NCBI RefSeq assembly: GCF_002694385.1
Contig: NZ_NZMB01000012.1
Coordinates: 40,778-104,777 of the forward strand
Length of the DNA: 64,000 nt
Direction: 5' to 3'
DNA from: Sneathiella sp.
GTDB taxonomy: Bacteria > Pseudomonadota > Alphaproteobacteria > Sneathiellales > Sneathiellaceae
Every line of letters starts with the position of its first letter. Position 1 is the stretch's first letter. A program made the position numbers and the translations under genes. The notes beneath the pieces are model-generated. The model saw only the letters and a list, made by a program, of their open reading frames with translations, was not told where the DNA came from and searched no databases. Shown here piece by piece: positions 22,720 to 32,548 of the stretch.

Positions 22720-22749
22720 ACTATCGCCAATTGAGAAGCGGAGACAAAA

Positions 22750-23679
22750 ATGGCCCTGATGTTCAAAAGCAATATTGATCGACCGGACTGGTGGCGGCGG
22801 GAGTTAAACAAATATGTCCCCGATCTTGAAGTCCGCATCTGGCCGGATATTGGCGACCCTGATGAAATCGAGTATGCGCTTTGCTGGAAAATGCCGCATG
22901 GAGAGCTCGCGAAATTCAGGAACTTGCGGGCCATTTATTCCCTCGGCGCGGGGGTCGACCATCTGCTCGCCGATCCGGATTTCCCCCGGCACCTGCCCTT
23001 CTCGCGCGTGGTCGATCCCAACCTGACCGGCCGCATGACCGAATATGTCGTGCAGCATGTCCTGAACCATCACCGTTTCTGCCACGCCTATGACGCGCAG
23101 CAGCGGGAACATGTCTGGAAGGAACATTTCGCTCCTTTTGCAACCGAACGGAAAGTTGGCATTCTCGGCATGGGAGAATTGGGGAGCGGTGCGGCAAGGG
23201 CTTTGCAGTTTCTCGGCTTCGATGTCGCCGGGTGGAGCAAGTCACTAAAGAATATCGACGGGGTCACAAGCTTTTTCGGCGATGACCAGTTGAAGGCGTT
23301 TCTGGCGCGTACGGAAATTCTTGTCTGCCTGCTCCCCCTCACCCCCGAAACGGAAAACATCCTGAACAGGGATCTTTTCGCCAAGCTGCCGGAAGGGGCA
23401 GGCATTATCAATGCCGGGCGGGGCCCGCATCTGGTGGATGAAGACCTGATCCCCGCCCTTGATAGCGGACAGCTTTCCGCTGCGACGCTGGATGTCTTCA
23501 GGACAGAGCCCCTGCCTGCCGATCATCCATTCTGGAGCCATCCGAAAATACGGATTACGCCGCATGTCGCCAGCATTTCCGATCCCGCAAGCGTCGCCCG
23601 GCTGGTCGCGGAAAATATCATCCGCACCAAGAATGGCGAGCCGCTGCTGAATGCGGTGGATGTCAACAAGGGATACTGA
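22750..23679 (+). CDS. D-2-hydroxyacid dehydrogenase, glyoxylate/hydroxypyruvate reductase A-like
   Basis: GILGMGELGSGAARAL NAD-binding motif; NAGRGPHLVDEDLI; TPHVASIS. Confidence 0.88.
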   Translation: MALMFKSNIDRPDWWRRELNKYVPDLEVRIWPDIGDPDEIEYALCWKMPHGELAKFRNLRAIYSLGAGVDHLLADPDFPRHLPFSRVVDPNLTGRMTEYVVQHVLNHHRFCHAYDAQQREHVWKEHFAPFATERKVGILGMGELGSGAARALQFLGFDVAGWSKSLKNIDGVTSFFGDDQLKAFLARTEILVCLLPLTPETENILNRDLFAKLPEGAGIINAGRGPHLVDEDLIPALDSGQLSAATLDVFRTEPLPADHPFWSHPKIRITPHVASISDPASVARLVAENIIRTKNGEPLLNAVDVNKGY

Positions 23680-23700
23680 AGAGGTCGTTTAACTCTCCGG

Positions 23701-25080
23701 TCAGCGACCGTAACGATCCCGGATCAGGGCGAACAGGGCGCGCAGGGCAAACGCCTCTCCGCCAACCGGTCGGCCCGCCCGGGCCCGGTTGTTATAGGCC
23801 ATGATATCGAAATGCACCCAGCTTTTCGCTGTATCGACAAATTCTTTAAGGAAAAGCCCCGCCGTAATCGCCCCGGCGAAGCCGCCCGATCCCGCATTGT
23901 TGATGTCGGCGAATTTGCTGTCGAGGATATGACGATAGTCCTGCCATAACGGCAAGCGCCACACAGGGTCATTTTCCGCCGCTGCATGGGCGGCAATCTC
24001 GGCGTAAAGGGCGTCATCATCAGTGAAGGTCGCGGCGATTTCCGTGCCCACCGCAACGCGCGCCGCGCCCGTCAGCGTGGCCATGTCGATCAGCAGCTCC
24101 GGCGCCTCTTCATCGGCAGCGGCCAAGGCATCGGCAAGGATCAGACGCCCCTCCGCATCCGTATTGCCGATCTCGACCGTCTTTCCTTTCCGGCTTGTCA
24201 GAATATCACCGGGGCGGAAGGCATTGCCGGAAACGGAATTTTCGACCGCCGGGATCAGTACCCGCAGCCGGACCGGCAGCCCGGCATCCATGATCATATA
24301 GGCAAGGCCCAGCACCGTTGCCGCGCCACCCATATCCTTTTTCATCATCAGCATGGCGGAAGAGGGTTTAAGATCAAGACCGCCCGTATCGAAGCACACC
24401 CCCTTGCCGACCAGTGTTACTTTGGGGGCGGATTTATCACCCCATGTGATGTCGATGAGCCGCGGCGCATCCGCCGCCGCCCGCCCCACCGCATGCACCA
24501 TCGGGAAGTGGTAGGTCAGCAGATCCTCGCCAATGATATTTGTCTGCTCCGCTTCAAATTCACCTGCCACCTGCGAGGCCGCTGCTTCCAGACCGGAGGG
24601 GCCCAGATCGCCAGCGGGCAGGTTGATCAGGTCCCGCACCAGAGTGATCGCCTTCACCGTCCGGCGGACCATATTTTCATCCGCCGCATCCGGCAGGATC
24701 AGCGTGGCGAACTCCTTCTTGCTTTTTTTGAAGCGATCAAAGACGTAAGTTGCGAGCGACCAGCCTGTCGCCACCTCCGTCGCTTCTTTCTCAGAAAAAT
24801 CAGCCGACACCGTATAAAACCCAGGCGGCAATTGCGCCGGAAGGTCAGCCAGCGACCAGATATTCCATGCCCCGTCTTTAATAAAAAGGACTGCGTCAAT
24901 ATCGCCCGCCGAACCGGGAAGTGAGAGGCTCTTGCCCCCTGTCGCTTCAAACCCTTGCGCCGCAATCCAGCCCTTGTGCATTTCCGGCTGCGCGGAAAGC
25001 CAGCTATCGAAATTTGCCTTCTCGACAACAACAATCGGTTTCGGGGGGGTATCGGCACGGGTCGCGACATATGGGATCAC
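23701..25080 (-). CDS. M17 leucyl aminopeptidase family protein
   Basis: NTDAEGRL signature, VGKGVCFDTGG; GTG start at 25080 has AAAGGAG RBS (listed ORF extends to 25167). Confidence 0.92.
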   Translation of the reverse strand: MIPYVATRADTPPKPIVVVEKANFDSWLSAQPEMHKGWIAAQGFEATGGKSLSLPGSAGDIDAVLFIKDGAWNIWSLADLPAQLPPGFYTVSADFSEKEATEVATGWSLATYVFDRFKKSKKEFATLILPDAADENMVRRTVKAITLVRDLINLPAGDLGPSGLEAAASQVAGEFEAEQTNIIGEDLLTYHFPMVHAVGRAAADAPRLIDITWGDKSAPKVTLVGKGVCFDTGGLDLKPSSAMLMMKKDMGGAATVLGLAYMIMDAGLPVRLRVLIPAVENSVSGNAFRPGDILTSRKGKTVEIGNTDAEGRLILADALAAADEEAPELLIDMATLTGAARVAVGTEIAATFTDDDALYAEIAAHAAAENDPVWRLPLWQDYRHILDSKFADINNAGSGGFAGAITAGLFLKEFVDTAKSWVHFDIMAYNNRARAGRPVGGEAFALRALFALIRDRYGR

Positions 25081-25187
25081 GGTAAACTCCTTTGATTTTG
25101 CACGACCATAGCAAAGCCCCTGATAAGCGACAACTGCAATCCGGCAGGCAGGAACCGCCTCATTCACGAAGTGGTCCGCGGGCGTGT

Positions 25188-26210
25188 TTACTGTTCAAGA
25201 AGGCCGATTTGTTTGTAATATAATGCGGCACCGGGATGCAGCGGAACCGTGACGCCTTTCAGCGCCGTATCGAGATGGATCAGCAACCCTTTTGAATGGC
25301 CGCGATCAAGCAAATGGCGATTTCTCGGGTTCCACAATGCTTTGGTGAGTTCATAGACCAGCTCGTCCGACGCATGCTCACTGATTATCCACTGGGTACT
25401 GACGGCTAGTGTCGGGGTGGCGTCAATATTGCGATACGTGCCTGCCGGTATATGCGAAAGGCTGTAATATCCTGTCTTTTCAACCAGCTTCTCGACAACC
25501 TTTCCACCAATCGGAACCAGATCGACAATCTCCAGATCAGCGAGTTCCGAGACCGCCGCGGCAGGATATCCTGCGACAAAGAAGAATGCGTCGAGTTCGC
25601 CATTCAGCATCATGGTGACGGCTTTATTCGGGCCCGCCATAACCGCCTTGATATTCTTAAGCCGCAATCCATATGCGTTAAGAATTTCCAGGGCATTGAC
25701 ACGCGTTCCCGATCCTTCCGAATCAATTGATACTCGCTTGCCCTTGAGATCGGCTACTGTCCGGATACCCGCATCCGTCCGAACGACGAGATGAATATCC
25801 TCCGGATACAGATTGGCGATGACACGGATATTTCCAACCGGCTTTTTCTTGGCATAAATGCCGGTGCCATTATAGGCGGCGGCAATGATATCCGATTGCG
25901 CGAGCGCGGTCTCAAACAGGCCATGAGAAACCCCGTTGATGTTATCGACGGACCCATGGGTTGTCTGGGCCGTTGCGATCAGTCCCGGCACACCGCAGGA
26001 ACCGCCATCCTCACAGGCGCGGCTGCCCGGCGGGCTGGAAATCACGGATGCGATCAGTGTGCCGATGGGGTAATAAGTCCCCGCCGTCGATCCGGTGCCG
26101 ATCCGCAGGAACGAGATATTCTGCGCGCTGAGCACGCCCATCATAAAAATCAAGGCCACAAGCGAACAGAGTAACAGGCTTGCGTATTTCCTTGCATTTA
26201 TGAAAGACAC
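25188..26210 (-). CDS. TAXI-family TRAP transporter solute-binding protein (orphan)
   Basis: Signal peptide; IGTGSTAGTYYPIGTLIASVI; GTG start with upstream GGAGG; listed ORF to 26297. Confidence 0.87.
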   Translation of the reverse strand: MSFINARKYASLLLCSLVALIFMMGVLSAQNISFLRIGTGSTAGTYYPIGTLIASVISSPPGSRACEDGGSCGVPGLIATAQTTHGSVDNINGVSHGLFETALAQSDIIAAAYNGTGIYAKKKPVGNIRVIANLYPEDIHLVVRTDAGIRTVADLKGKRVSIDSEGSGTRVNALEILNAYGLRLKNIKAVMAGPNKAVTMMLNGELDAFFFVAGYPAAAVSELADLEIVDLVPIGGKVVEKLVEKTGYYSLSHIPAGTYRNIDATPTLAVSTQWIISEHASDELVYELTKALWNPRNRHLLDRGHSKGLLIHLDTALKGVTVPLHPGAALYYKQIGLLEQ

Positions 26211-26300
26211 AGACACTCCCTCCCCCCGTTTAGCCAAATCATAATTTAATATTAGTCTTTTAATATCAGGAACAAAGCAGGGAATGCAAAAAAACACGCC

Positions 26301-27296
26301 TCAGGCAAAGGAATGTTTCCCTTTCATGGCGGCGCGGGCGCCTGTCGGCCGGGGCGATAGGGTCCCCGCCTTATGAAGGCGGTTGGAAAGATCGCGTATA
26401 TCGAACACGAGACCCGATGAATGATGCAGCTCCTGACACCCCCGGTGGATCGCATAAGGAAGTTGCGAAACCAGATCCTGATCTTTACCGGTGAGCGCCC
26501 CTTTCTCCACATATAATCGGGTCAGCAGGCCATCCAGAGCATCACAAAGAGACAGGATATGCTCATACCCCGATCCTTTTACCGCCGCCATCAGGGCAAG
26601 ATTCCGCTCCCGCATGACGGCGAGAACCTCCTTGCGGTCGCCGGGTGATCCGGCCGTGCCGGATAAAAGTACAACCGCAGAAGCAAGGCGCAGGACATGT
26701 TCGGAATAAGCCGCAATTTTCCGTTCATTGACCGCCCGCATCGCCAGCTTGATTGTTTCGGGTGTTGCCGCCAGTTCCGGCATATTCTCGACCTTGGCAC
26801 GCAACGAATTCGGGACAATCAATGTGGGAAGGGATGACGGATTGCGTAATGCCGCCCGCCGGTCGGGTCCAATATAGTCCGCTGTCACAACGAAAGGTTT
26901 GCGGGCATTGATCAAATGCCGAAGGCGCGTAAATATCTGGGTTCGGGACATGGGGCGCAAGATCAGATCGTCCGCGCCTGCATTTATCACATCCCTGACC
27001 ACATCCGGCCCGGTATGCCAGATCGACAGCACAACATTGACAAAGGGGTCCTTACCGACCCTGCTGTGGCGGATATCGCGAATGATATGATGGGTATCGG
27101 ACTGCGCACTTGCCGTTTCGGCAATAACCAGATCGAACTTTTCCTGTTCGAGCTTGCGGGAAAAATCCGCTTCATCGCCAGAGGCAATGACCTCGCCAAA
27201 ACCGATGTTCAAAAGCGCGCTTCTGATACTTTGCCGCATGGAGGGTTCGGGGTCATACAACAGAACCGCCGCAGGCTGAAAGCGCGGATCAGACAT
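26301..27296 (-). CDS. Response-regulator-like protein with degenerate receiver domain
   Basis: N-terminal CheY-like fold pattern; usual phospho-Asp position reads FDLVIAET, conserved Lys position reads LRPM. Confidence 0.75.
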   Translation of the reverse strand: MSDPRFQPAAVLLYDPEPSMRQSIRSALLNIGFGEVIASGDEADFSRKLEQEKFDLVIAETASAQSDTHHIIRDIRHSRVGKDPFVNVVLSIWHTGPDVVRDVINAGADDLILRPMSRTQIFTRLRHLINARKPFVVTADYIGPDRRAALRNPSSLPTLIVPNSLRAKVENMPELAATPETIKLAMRAVNERKIAAYSEHVLRLASAVVLLSGTAGSPGDRKEVLAVMRERNLALMAAVKGSGYEHILSLCDALDGLLTRLYVEKGALTGKDQDLVSQLPYAIHRGCQELHHSSGLVFDIRDLSNRLHKAGTLSPRPTGARAAMKGKHSFA

Positions 27297-27697
27297 CAGG
27301 CCGGACGATTGTCAAAACCGGGGATGAGCTTCTGAAGCCTTGCAAGGATCTGTTTCGGATCTTCCGAAAATTGCAGACCAATCTTGTTGCCACGACGCCA
27401 GACCAGATCACAACGCAGAATGCCGAGCTGTGATGTCTGCAGCAGAAGGTTGTTCTTCTCAAAGAACAGCCCATCCACATCGATACGGGCACCATTCGCC
27501 GAAATATCCTTGATAATGCCGCAGACTTCCCGTTCTTCCTCGTGCAGACAGGCATTGCCCCGCTCCGCCCGGATAGTTGCCTGCCACTGGACATCTGCCC
27601 GGCGATATCGTCTGTCCGCTGCCGTACCGGTTGATCTGTGATCCTCCTCGAAGTCGAGTGCTCTCAACATTTTCTTGATATCATTTGCAATGATCAT
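27296..27697 (-). CDS. PilZ domain protein
   Basis: RRYRR (RxxxR) and DISANG (DxSxxG) motifs; internal ATG at 27697 preferred. Confidence 0.82.
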   Translation of the reverse strand: MIIANDIKKMLRALDFEEDHRSTGTAADRRYRRADVQWQATIRAERGNACLHEEEREVCGIIKDISANGARIDVDGLFFEKNNLLLQTSQLGILRCDLVWRRGNKIGLQFSEDPKQILARLQKLIPGFDNRPA

Positions 27698-27809
27698 TTC
27701 AGTTCTCTGTCCTAGATGGCCACTTCCCGGCCATTTACAATCGCAATTGCAAACCATTGATCAGTTAATCAACAAACTGTTAAAAATTCGCAAATTTATA
27801 GGGAGAATC

Positions 27810-28523
27810 TTACCAATCACTGCATTTGGCGTATGTCGCGGTGTAGGACTGCGTTGTATCAATGGCATCATTGGCCGCAAGGCGCGCTGCATTGAAGTCA
27901 TCCAATAATGGGTCTAGCTCAAATCGCAGCCGGTTGCCGATGGATTGCCCCGCCCGCTTCACATCACTCGTATAGAACGGCCGGATTGCCGCAGACCGCG
28001 CCGCCAGCTCTTTTTCAATCTTCGGAACATACTCGCGGACAATCCGCTCGTTAATGCGCACATGTTCCATTTCATGGTTCAGGATCGCATCATAGGCGCA
28101 GCTTCCCTGCCGGTATTTTCGCGCCACATAGACGTCGGTTGATCGGGCGCCGAAGCTGAATTTCACCCGCTCCAGCCGGATGCAGCGCTTGCCGTTCCGA
28201 GCCTCGCGGAATTTTGTTTCAACGGCAATATTCGGACCCGTAAAAGCATAGGTCAGGCCCAGCAAGCTGGCCTGATTGAGGGAACGCGCATAGCCGCTCT
28301 GCCGGGCAACCTCCGCGATCTGGTCAGAGGATTTGCTGTTATCGAATTGCGGCGGCGCTATCAGGCCTTCAACCTGGATTTCCGGCTTGACCCAGATGTC
28401 GAGACAATCGCCGTCGGTTTCTTGTGCAAGCGCGCGTTGTGGATTCCACAGGCTCACCATGACAGCAATCGCGACCGACCATAAAAAGCCATGCCGAGAT
28501 GAATATCTAGCCGAACAAGGCAC
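27810..28523 (-). CDS. Predicted secreted protein with HExxH (zincin-like) motif
   Basis: GTG start at 28523 gives signal peptide ...GFLWSVAIAVMVSLWNPQRALAQ; ILNHEMEHVRINERIV. Confidence 0.72.
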   Translation of the reverse strand: MPCSARYSSRHGFLWSVAIAVMVSLWNPQRALAQETDGDCLDIWVKPEIQVEGLIAPPQFDNSKSSDQIAEVARQSGYARSLNQASLLGLTYAFTGPNIAVETKFREARNGKRCIRLERVKFSFGARSTDVYVARKYRQGSCAYDAILNHEMEHVRINERIVREYVPKIEKELAARSAAIRPFYTSDVKRAGQSIGNRLRFELDPLLDDFNAARLAANDAIDTTQSYTATYAKCSDW

Positions 28524-29034
28524 TGATCGCCTCCTGATCAAGCGGTCCTTCCTTCCCGTCTTTTCGGACAAGAGCTGGAGAGGCCTTCGGAACATATCCA
28601 TTTATTATCCCGCCGGCCTTGTCGATCAGGCCGCGAATTGTCTGACAGCGCGCCACGACCGCCGCATCTTCGGAGTTCGCCTCATTTGCCGTTAATGTCT
28701 CACGGAAATGCTGTTGCAATCCCTGTATTTCATCATCAAGCTGCTGGGTGATCCTCTCCAGGGTCAACCTGTATTCCGGCGGCGAATAGGGATAGGCTTC
28801 AATGGCGAGTTCCCGATCCGCAATACCGCTCTGGCGAAAATGATCAAGATAGGAACAGGGCTGCCAGTCGCTAAAATCCTCCAACATCTCCGGCATATCC
28901 GCAACCATTTCAGCCAGCATCAGCGCTTCATTAAAATGATTGAGATAGTCCGTCGCCAGTAGCGTCAGATCATTTATGTTGGTATTTCTGGCGCGGAGCC
29001 GAAAGGTTTCCCGCACACTTGTCGCAACATTCAT
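28507..29034 (-). CDS. Conserved-looking protein of unknown function
   Basis: 175 aa, no overlapping alternative coding frame over most of its length, same strand as the downstream genes. Confidence 0.65.
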   Translation of the reverse strand: MNVATSVRETFRLRARNTNINDLTLLATDYLNHFNEALMLAEMVADMPEMLEDFSDWQPCSYLDHFRQSGIADRELAIEAYPYSPPEYRLTLERITQQLDDEIQGLQQHFRETLTANEANSEDAAVVARCQTIRGLIDKAGGIINGYVPKASPALVRKDGKEGPLDQEAISALFG

Positions 29035-29123
29035 CTTGACCGCATTCCGTTTGATACCGACCGGTTCGATCCGGCCAAATACAGAATGTTACGATTATTT
29101 GATTAAAGAAGTGTTTTTTCCGA

Positions 29124-29306
29124 TCAATCGAGAAGCGCGGCCGTTTCCGGTGGCGTCGTCCCTTTGTCGTCCTGATGGCGTTCCTGCACAAAAAAAGTAA
29201 CCGACAATAGCAATGTCAGCAGAAAAACCGAGGATGAAAGGATAAGCTTTGAATAACAGCCTTTCACTGAAAGCGTTTTGCCCATGTCACTGAACATCAT
29301 TCCCAT
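29124..29306 (-). CDS. Small single-TM protein
   Basis: 60 aa ORF with one hydrophobic segment (LILSSSVFLLTLLLSVTFFV). Confidence 0.4.
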   Translation of the reverse strand: MGMMFSDMGKTLSVKGCYSKLILSSSVFLLTLLLSVTFFVQERHQDDKGTTPPETAALLD

Positions 29307-29410
29307 CTTACCCCCTATCCCTGTAACAGATCCATTTCCGTTCCGAAATCAAGTATAGGAAACAGGTCTCATCGGAACTAGCGTTTTGGTTGTTCCGAGA
29401 AGTTTTTTTA

Positions 29411-29438
29411 CACTTTTAAACATACATCCTTAAAAGTG
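29411..29438. repeat. Perfect 9-bp inverted repeat in intergenic region
   Basis: CACTTTTAA-N10-TTAAAAGTG. Confidence 0.6.
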
Positions 29439-29644
29439 CGAATACGAAATAAAGAACAACCACAAGATATAGCCTCTCTTCCCTCATCCCTCACAAGTCG
29501 CAATCAGCTTTTTTTGAGTGAATGGAAGACAGTGTTGATCCGTTCAGCCGAATCGGGGGAATTCCGCTCATTATCAAGAGGACAGCTCGTCATCCGGCAA
29601 GCCGGAGCCGTTCTGACCGAAGGCCCAGATGCCCTGGTTGATGC

Positions 29645-30112
29645 TTAAATGATATCGTGGAATTTCTTCAACAGCTCAATCAAACGCGCATGATCCTCTG
29701 CCCCGAGACCAGCAATCACCTTTGCCTCGATCTCTTTCACCTTCTCTTCAAGGGCTTCGAGTTCCGCCTCTCCCTTTTCGGTGAGGCGCACCGCATAGGC
29801 GCGCTTGTCGCCAGCCACCGCCGCGCGCAGGATCAGACCGTCCTTTTCGAACTTGTTCAGGATCGGCACGAGGGAGGAACGGTCAAGACCGGCGGCCTCC
29901 GCAATGGCGCTCTGCGTCCGGCCGGGGTTCTCATGAATGATTGCCATGACGGAATACTGTCCGGTCATCAGCTTTTTTCCTGCGGCGGTTGCAAAGCTGC
30001 TCTGCGCCCTCAAGGTCGCCTTGCGCATATGAAACCCGACGATTCCGTCAAGGCTCGTCATTTCCATTTCGGACGCAGATTGCCGACCGTTCTTCAATTT
30101 TGCTCCCGACAT
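29645..30112 (-). CDS. MarR-family transcriptional regulator
   Basis: winged HTH (SAIAEAAGLDRSSLVPILNKFEKDGLILR...DKRAYAVRLTEKG). Confidence 0.92.
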   Translation of the reverse strand: MSGAKLKNGRQSASEMEMTSLDGIVGFHMRKATLRAQSSFATAAGKKLMTGQYSVMAIIHENPGRTQSAIAEAAGLDRSSLVPILNKFEKDGLILRAAVAGDKRAYAVRLTEKGEAELEALEEKVKEIEAKVIAGLGAEDHARLIELLKKFHDII

Positions 30113-30136
30113 CTTATATTGACCGCCCCTGTTACA

Positions 30137-30180
30137 GGCTATGACAGACAGGTTATCTATTTGATATGCCTGTTATAGCC
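30137..30180. promoter_or_regulatory. Candidate MarR operator (nested inverted repeats)
   Basis: GGCTATGACAG...CTGTTATAGCC (10/11), inner ACAGGTTATC...GATATGCCTGT; about 25 bp upstream of marR start. Confidence 0.5.
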
Positions 30181-30213
30181 ACAGAGATAGCGGAAAGACA
30201 AGAAAATGCGGGA

Positions 30214-32391
30214 TTATTGGGCCTTCGCCTCAATCCGTCGCGCATGCAGGATTGGCTCGGTGTAGCCACTTGGCTGCTCCCTCCCGCGGAAGACGAGGTC
30301 ACAAGCCGCCTTGAAGGCGACTGATGTTTGGAAGTTCCCGGCCATTGGCCTATACAGTGGATCACCGGCATTCTGTTCGTCAACAACAGCGGCCATACGC
30401 TCCATGGTTTCTGTGACCTGTGCTTCACTACAAATACCATGATGTAACCAGTTCGCGATATGCTGGCTGGAGATGCGCAAGGTCGCCCGGTCTTCCATGA
30501 GGCCGACATTATTGATGTCCGGCACCTTGGAGCATCCGACGCCCTGATCAACCCAGCGCACCACATAGCCCAGAATGCCCTGCGCATTATTATCAAGCTC
30601 AGCCTGCACCTGTTGCTCCGAGAGATTCTCCCCTTTCAGAAGAGGCGGCGTCAGGATGCTGTCCAGACTTGCCCGCCCGCGGGAGACGATTTCCTGCTGG
30701 CGCTCCTTCACAGAGACTTCATGATAATGCAGGGCATGCAGGGTCGCCGCCGTCGGGGAGGGAACCCAGGCGCAATTGGCGCCCGCTTTCGGATGACCGA
30801 CTTTCGCCGTCATCATCTTGGCCATTTCATCGGGCATGGCCCACATGCCCTTGCCGATCTGCGCATGGCCCGGCAGGCCCACTTCAAGGCCGATGTCAAC
30901 ATTCCAGTCTTCATAGGAAGCGATCCACGGCTCGCCCTTCGCATCGTCCTTGCGCATGAAGGGGCCTGCTTCCATGCTGGTGTGGATCTCATCGCCCGTC
31001 CGGTCAAGAAAGCCCGTATTGATGAAAAAGATCCGGTCTTTTACCGCCCGGATACATTCCTTCAGATTGACGGTCGTCCGGCGTTCCTCATCCATCACCC
31101 CGACCTTGAGGCTGTTGCGCGGCAGGCCGAAGCCATCCTCAACCGCCGCGAAAAGATCATTGGTGAAGGCGACTTCCTCCGGTCCATGCATTTTCGGCTT
31201 CACGATATACAGGCTGCCTGCCCGGCTGTTGCGAAACCGGCCAAGACCTTTAAGATCGTGCAACGCCGCAGCCGTCGTCATCACAGCATCCAGAATGCCT
31301 TCCGGAATTTCATGTCCATCGGCGTCCAGCACGGCCCCGGTCGTCATCAAATGCCCGACATTGCGCACCAGCAACAGGCTGCGCCCATGCAGCGTGAATT
31401 TTTTCCCTGCGGGATCAAGATAGCTTCTGTCCCCATTCAGGGTCCGGGTGACAACCTTACCGCCCTTCTCAAACCTGTCTTCAAGATCCCCCTTCATTAG
31501 CCCCAACCAGTTGCGATAGACCAGCGCCTTGTCCTCGGCATCGACGGCAGCAACCGAATCTTCGCAGTCCTGAATAGTGGAAAGGGCGGATTCCATCAGG
31601 ATATCCTTCACACCGGCCGGATGATCCCTGCCAACCGGATGGGACGCATCAATCTGGATATCCAGATGCAGGCCGTTTTTACGCAGCAGCACCGATGTCG
31701 GAGTCGCATCGCCAAGATATCCGGCAAATTGGGACGGATCGGCAAGCGTGCTCTCACTGCCATCGGCAAGTTTGGCAACAAGCTTCCGGCCACCCGGCCC
31801 ATCACTCAGTCGGTAGGCCGTCACCTCCTTATGGCTACCTTTCGCGAGCGGTGCCGCCCGGTCCAGTACACCAAAGCCATATTCGATGACTTTCTGGCCG
31901 CGTACAGGGTTATATCCCGTGCCTTTTTCCGCGCCGTCCGTCTCCGGCAGAATATCCGTGCCATAGAGCGCATCATACAGGCTGCCCCAGCGGGCATTCG
32001 CGGCGTTGAGAGCATAACGGGCATTCATCACCGGCACCACAAGCTGCGGCCCTGCCACATCGGCAATTTCAGGATCGACATTCACCGTCGTCACCTGAAA
32101 AGCAGGGCCCTCCGGCACCAGATAGCCTATTTCTTCGAGGAAGGATTTATAGGCCTTCGCGTCATGCGGCTTTCCTTTTGCCGCCAGATGCCATGCGTCA
32201 ATTTTTGCCTGCAATCTCTCACGCTTTTCCAGCAGGGCACGGTTTCGCGGCGCAAACTCCGTCACGATATCTGCGAGCAGCTTCCAGAGTTTCTCAACCG
32301 GAACATCCAGTCCCGGCAGGATTTCCTTTTCCACAAGATCGGCAATTTCCGGGGCAACTTGAAGCCCGGCTTTCATCACATGTTCAGCCAT
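30214..32391 (-). CDS. glcB: Malate synthase G
   Basis: 725 aa; [56 protein letters not shown]. Confidence 0.97.
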   Translation of the reverse strand: MAEHVMKAGLQVAPEIADLVEKEILPGLDVPVEKLWKLLADIVTEFAPRNRALLEKRERLQAKIDAWHLAAKGKPHDAKAYKSFLEEIGYLVPEGPAFQVTTVNVDPEIADVAGPQLVVPVMNARYALNAANARWGSLYDALYGTDILPETDGAEKGTGYNPVRGQKVIEYGFGVLDRAAPLAKGSHKEVTAYRLSDGPGGRKLVAKLADGSESTLADPSQFAGYLGDATPTSVLLRKNGLHLDIQIDASHPVGRDHPAGVKDILMESALSTIQDCEDSVAAVDAEDKALVYRNWLGLMKGDLEDRFEKGGKVVTRTLNGDRSYLDPAGKKFTLHGRSLLLVRNVGHLMTTGAVLDADGHEIPEGILDAVMTTAAALHDLKGLGRFRNSRAGSLYIVKPKMHGPEEVAFTNDLFAAVEDGFGLPRNSLKVGVMDEERRTTVNLKECIRAVKDRIFFINTGFLDRTGDEIHTSMEAGPFMRKDDAKGEPWIASYEDWNVDIGLEVGLPGHAQIGKGMWAMPDEMAKMMTAKVGHPKAGANCAWVPSPTAATLHALHYHEVSVKERQQEIVSRGRASLDSILTPPLLKGENLSEQQVQAELDNNAQGILGYVVRWVDQGVGCSKVPDINNVGLMEDRATLRISSQHIANWLHHGICSEAQVTETMERMAAVVDEQNAGDPLYRPMAGNFQTSVAFKAACDLVFRGREQPSGYTEPILHARRIEAKAQ

Positions 32392-32492
32392 CTCAACTCT
32401 TTCATTATCCGGATCAGTTTTCTGCGGCGGCTCATGTCCGCCGGATTTGTTAAGCGAATATTGACATGCCCGCCGCCAGGAATAAACTAAAA

Positions 32493-32506
32493 TGGAAATA
32501 TTTTCA
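32493..32506. promoter_or_regulatory. Candidate IclR-type operator
   Basis: Near-palindrome TGGAAATATTTTCA between divergent glcB and iclR-like genes. Confidence 0.4.
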
Positions 32507-32548
32507 TATTATGGAATTTATAAATCTCGCAGAAGGATAAATTGCGTC

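Noticed and set aside
30460-31500. 346-aa plus-strand ORF
   Set aside because: Antisense to glcB malate synthase G
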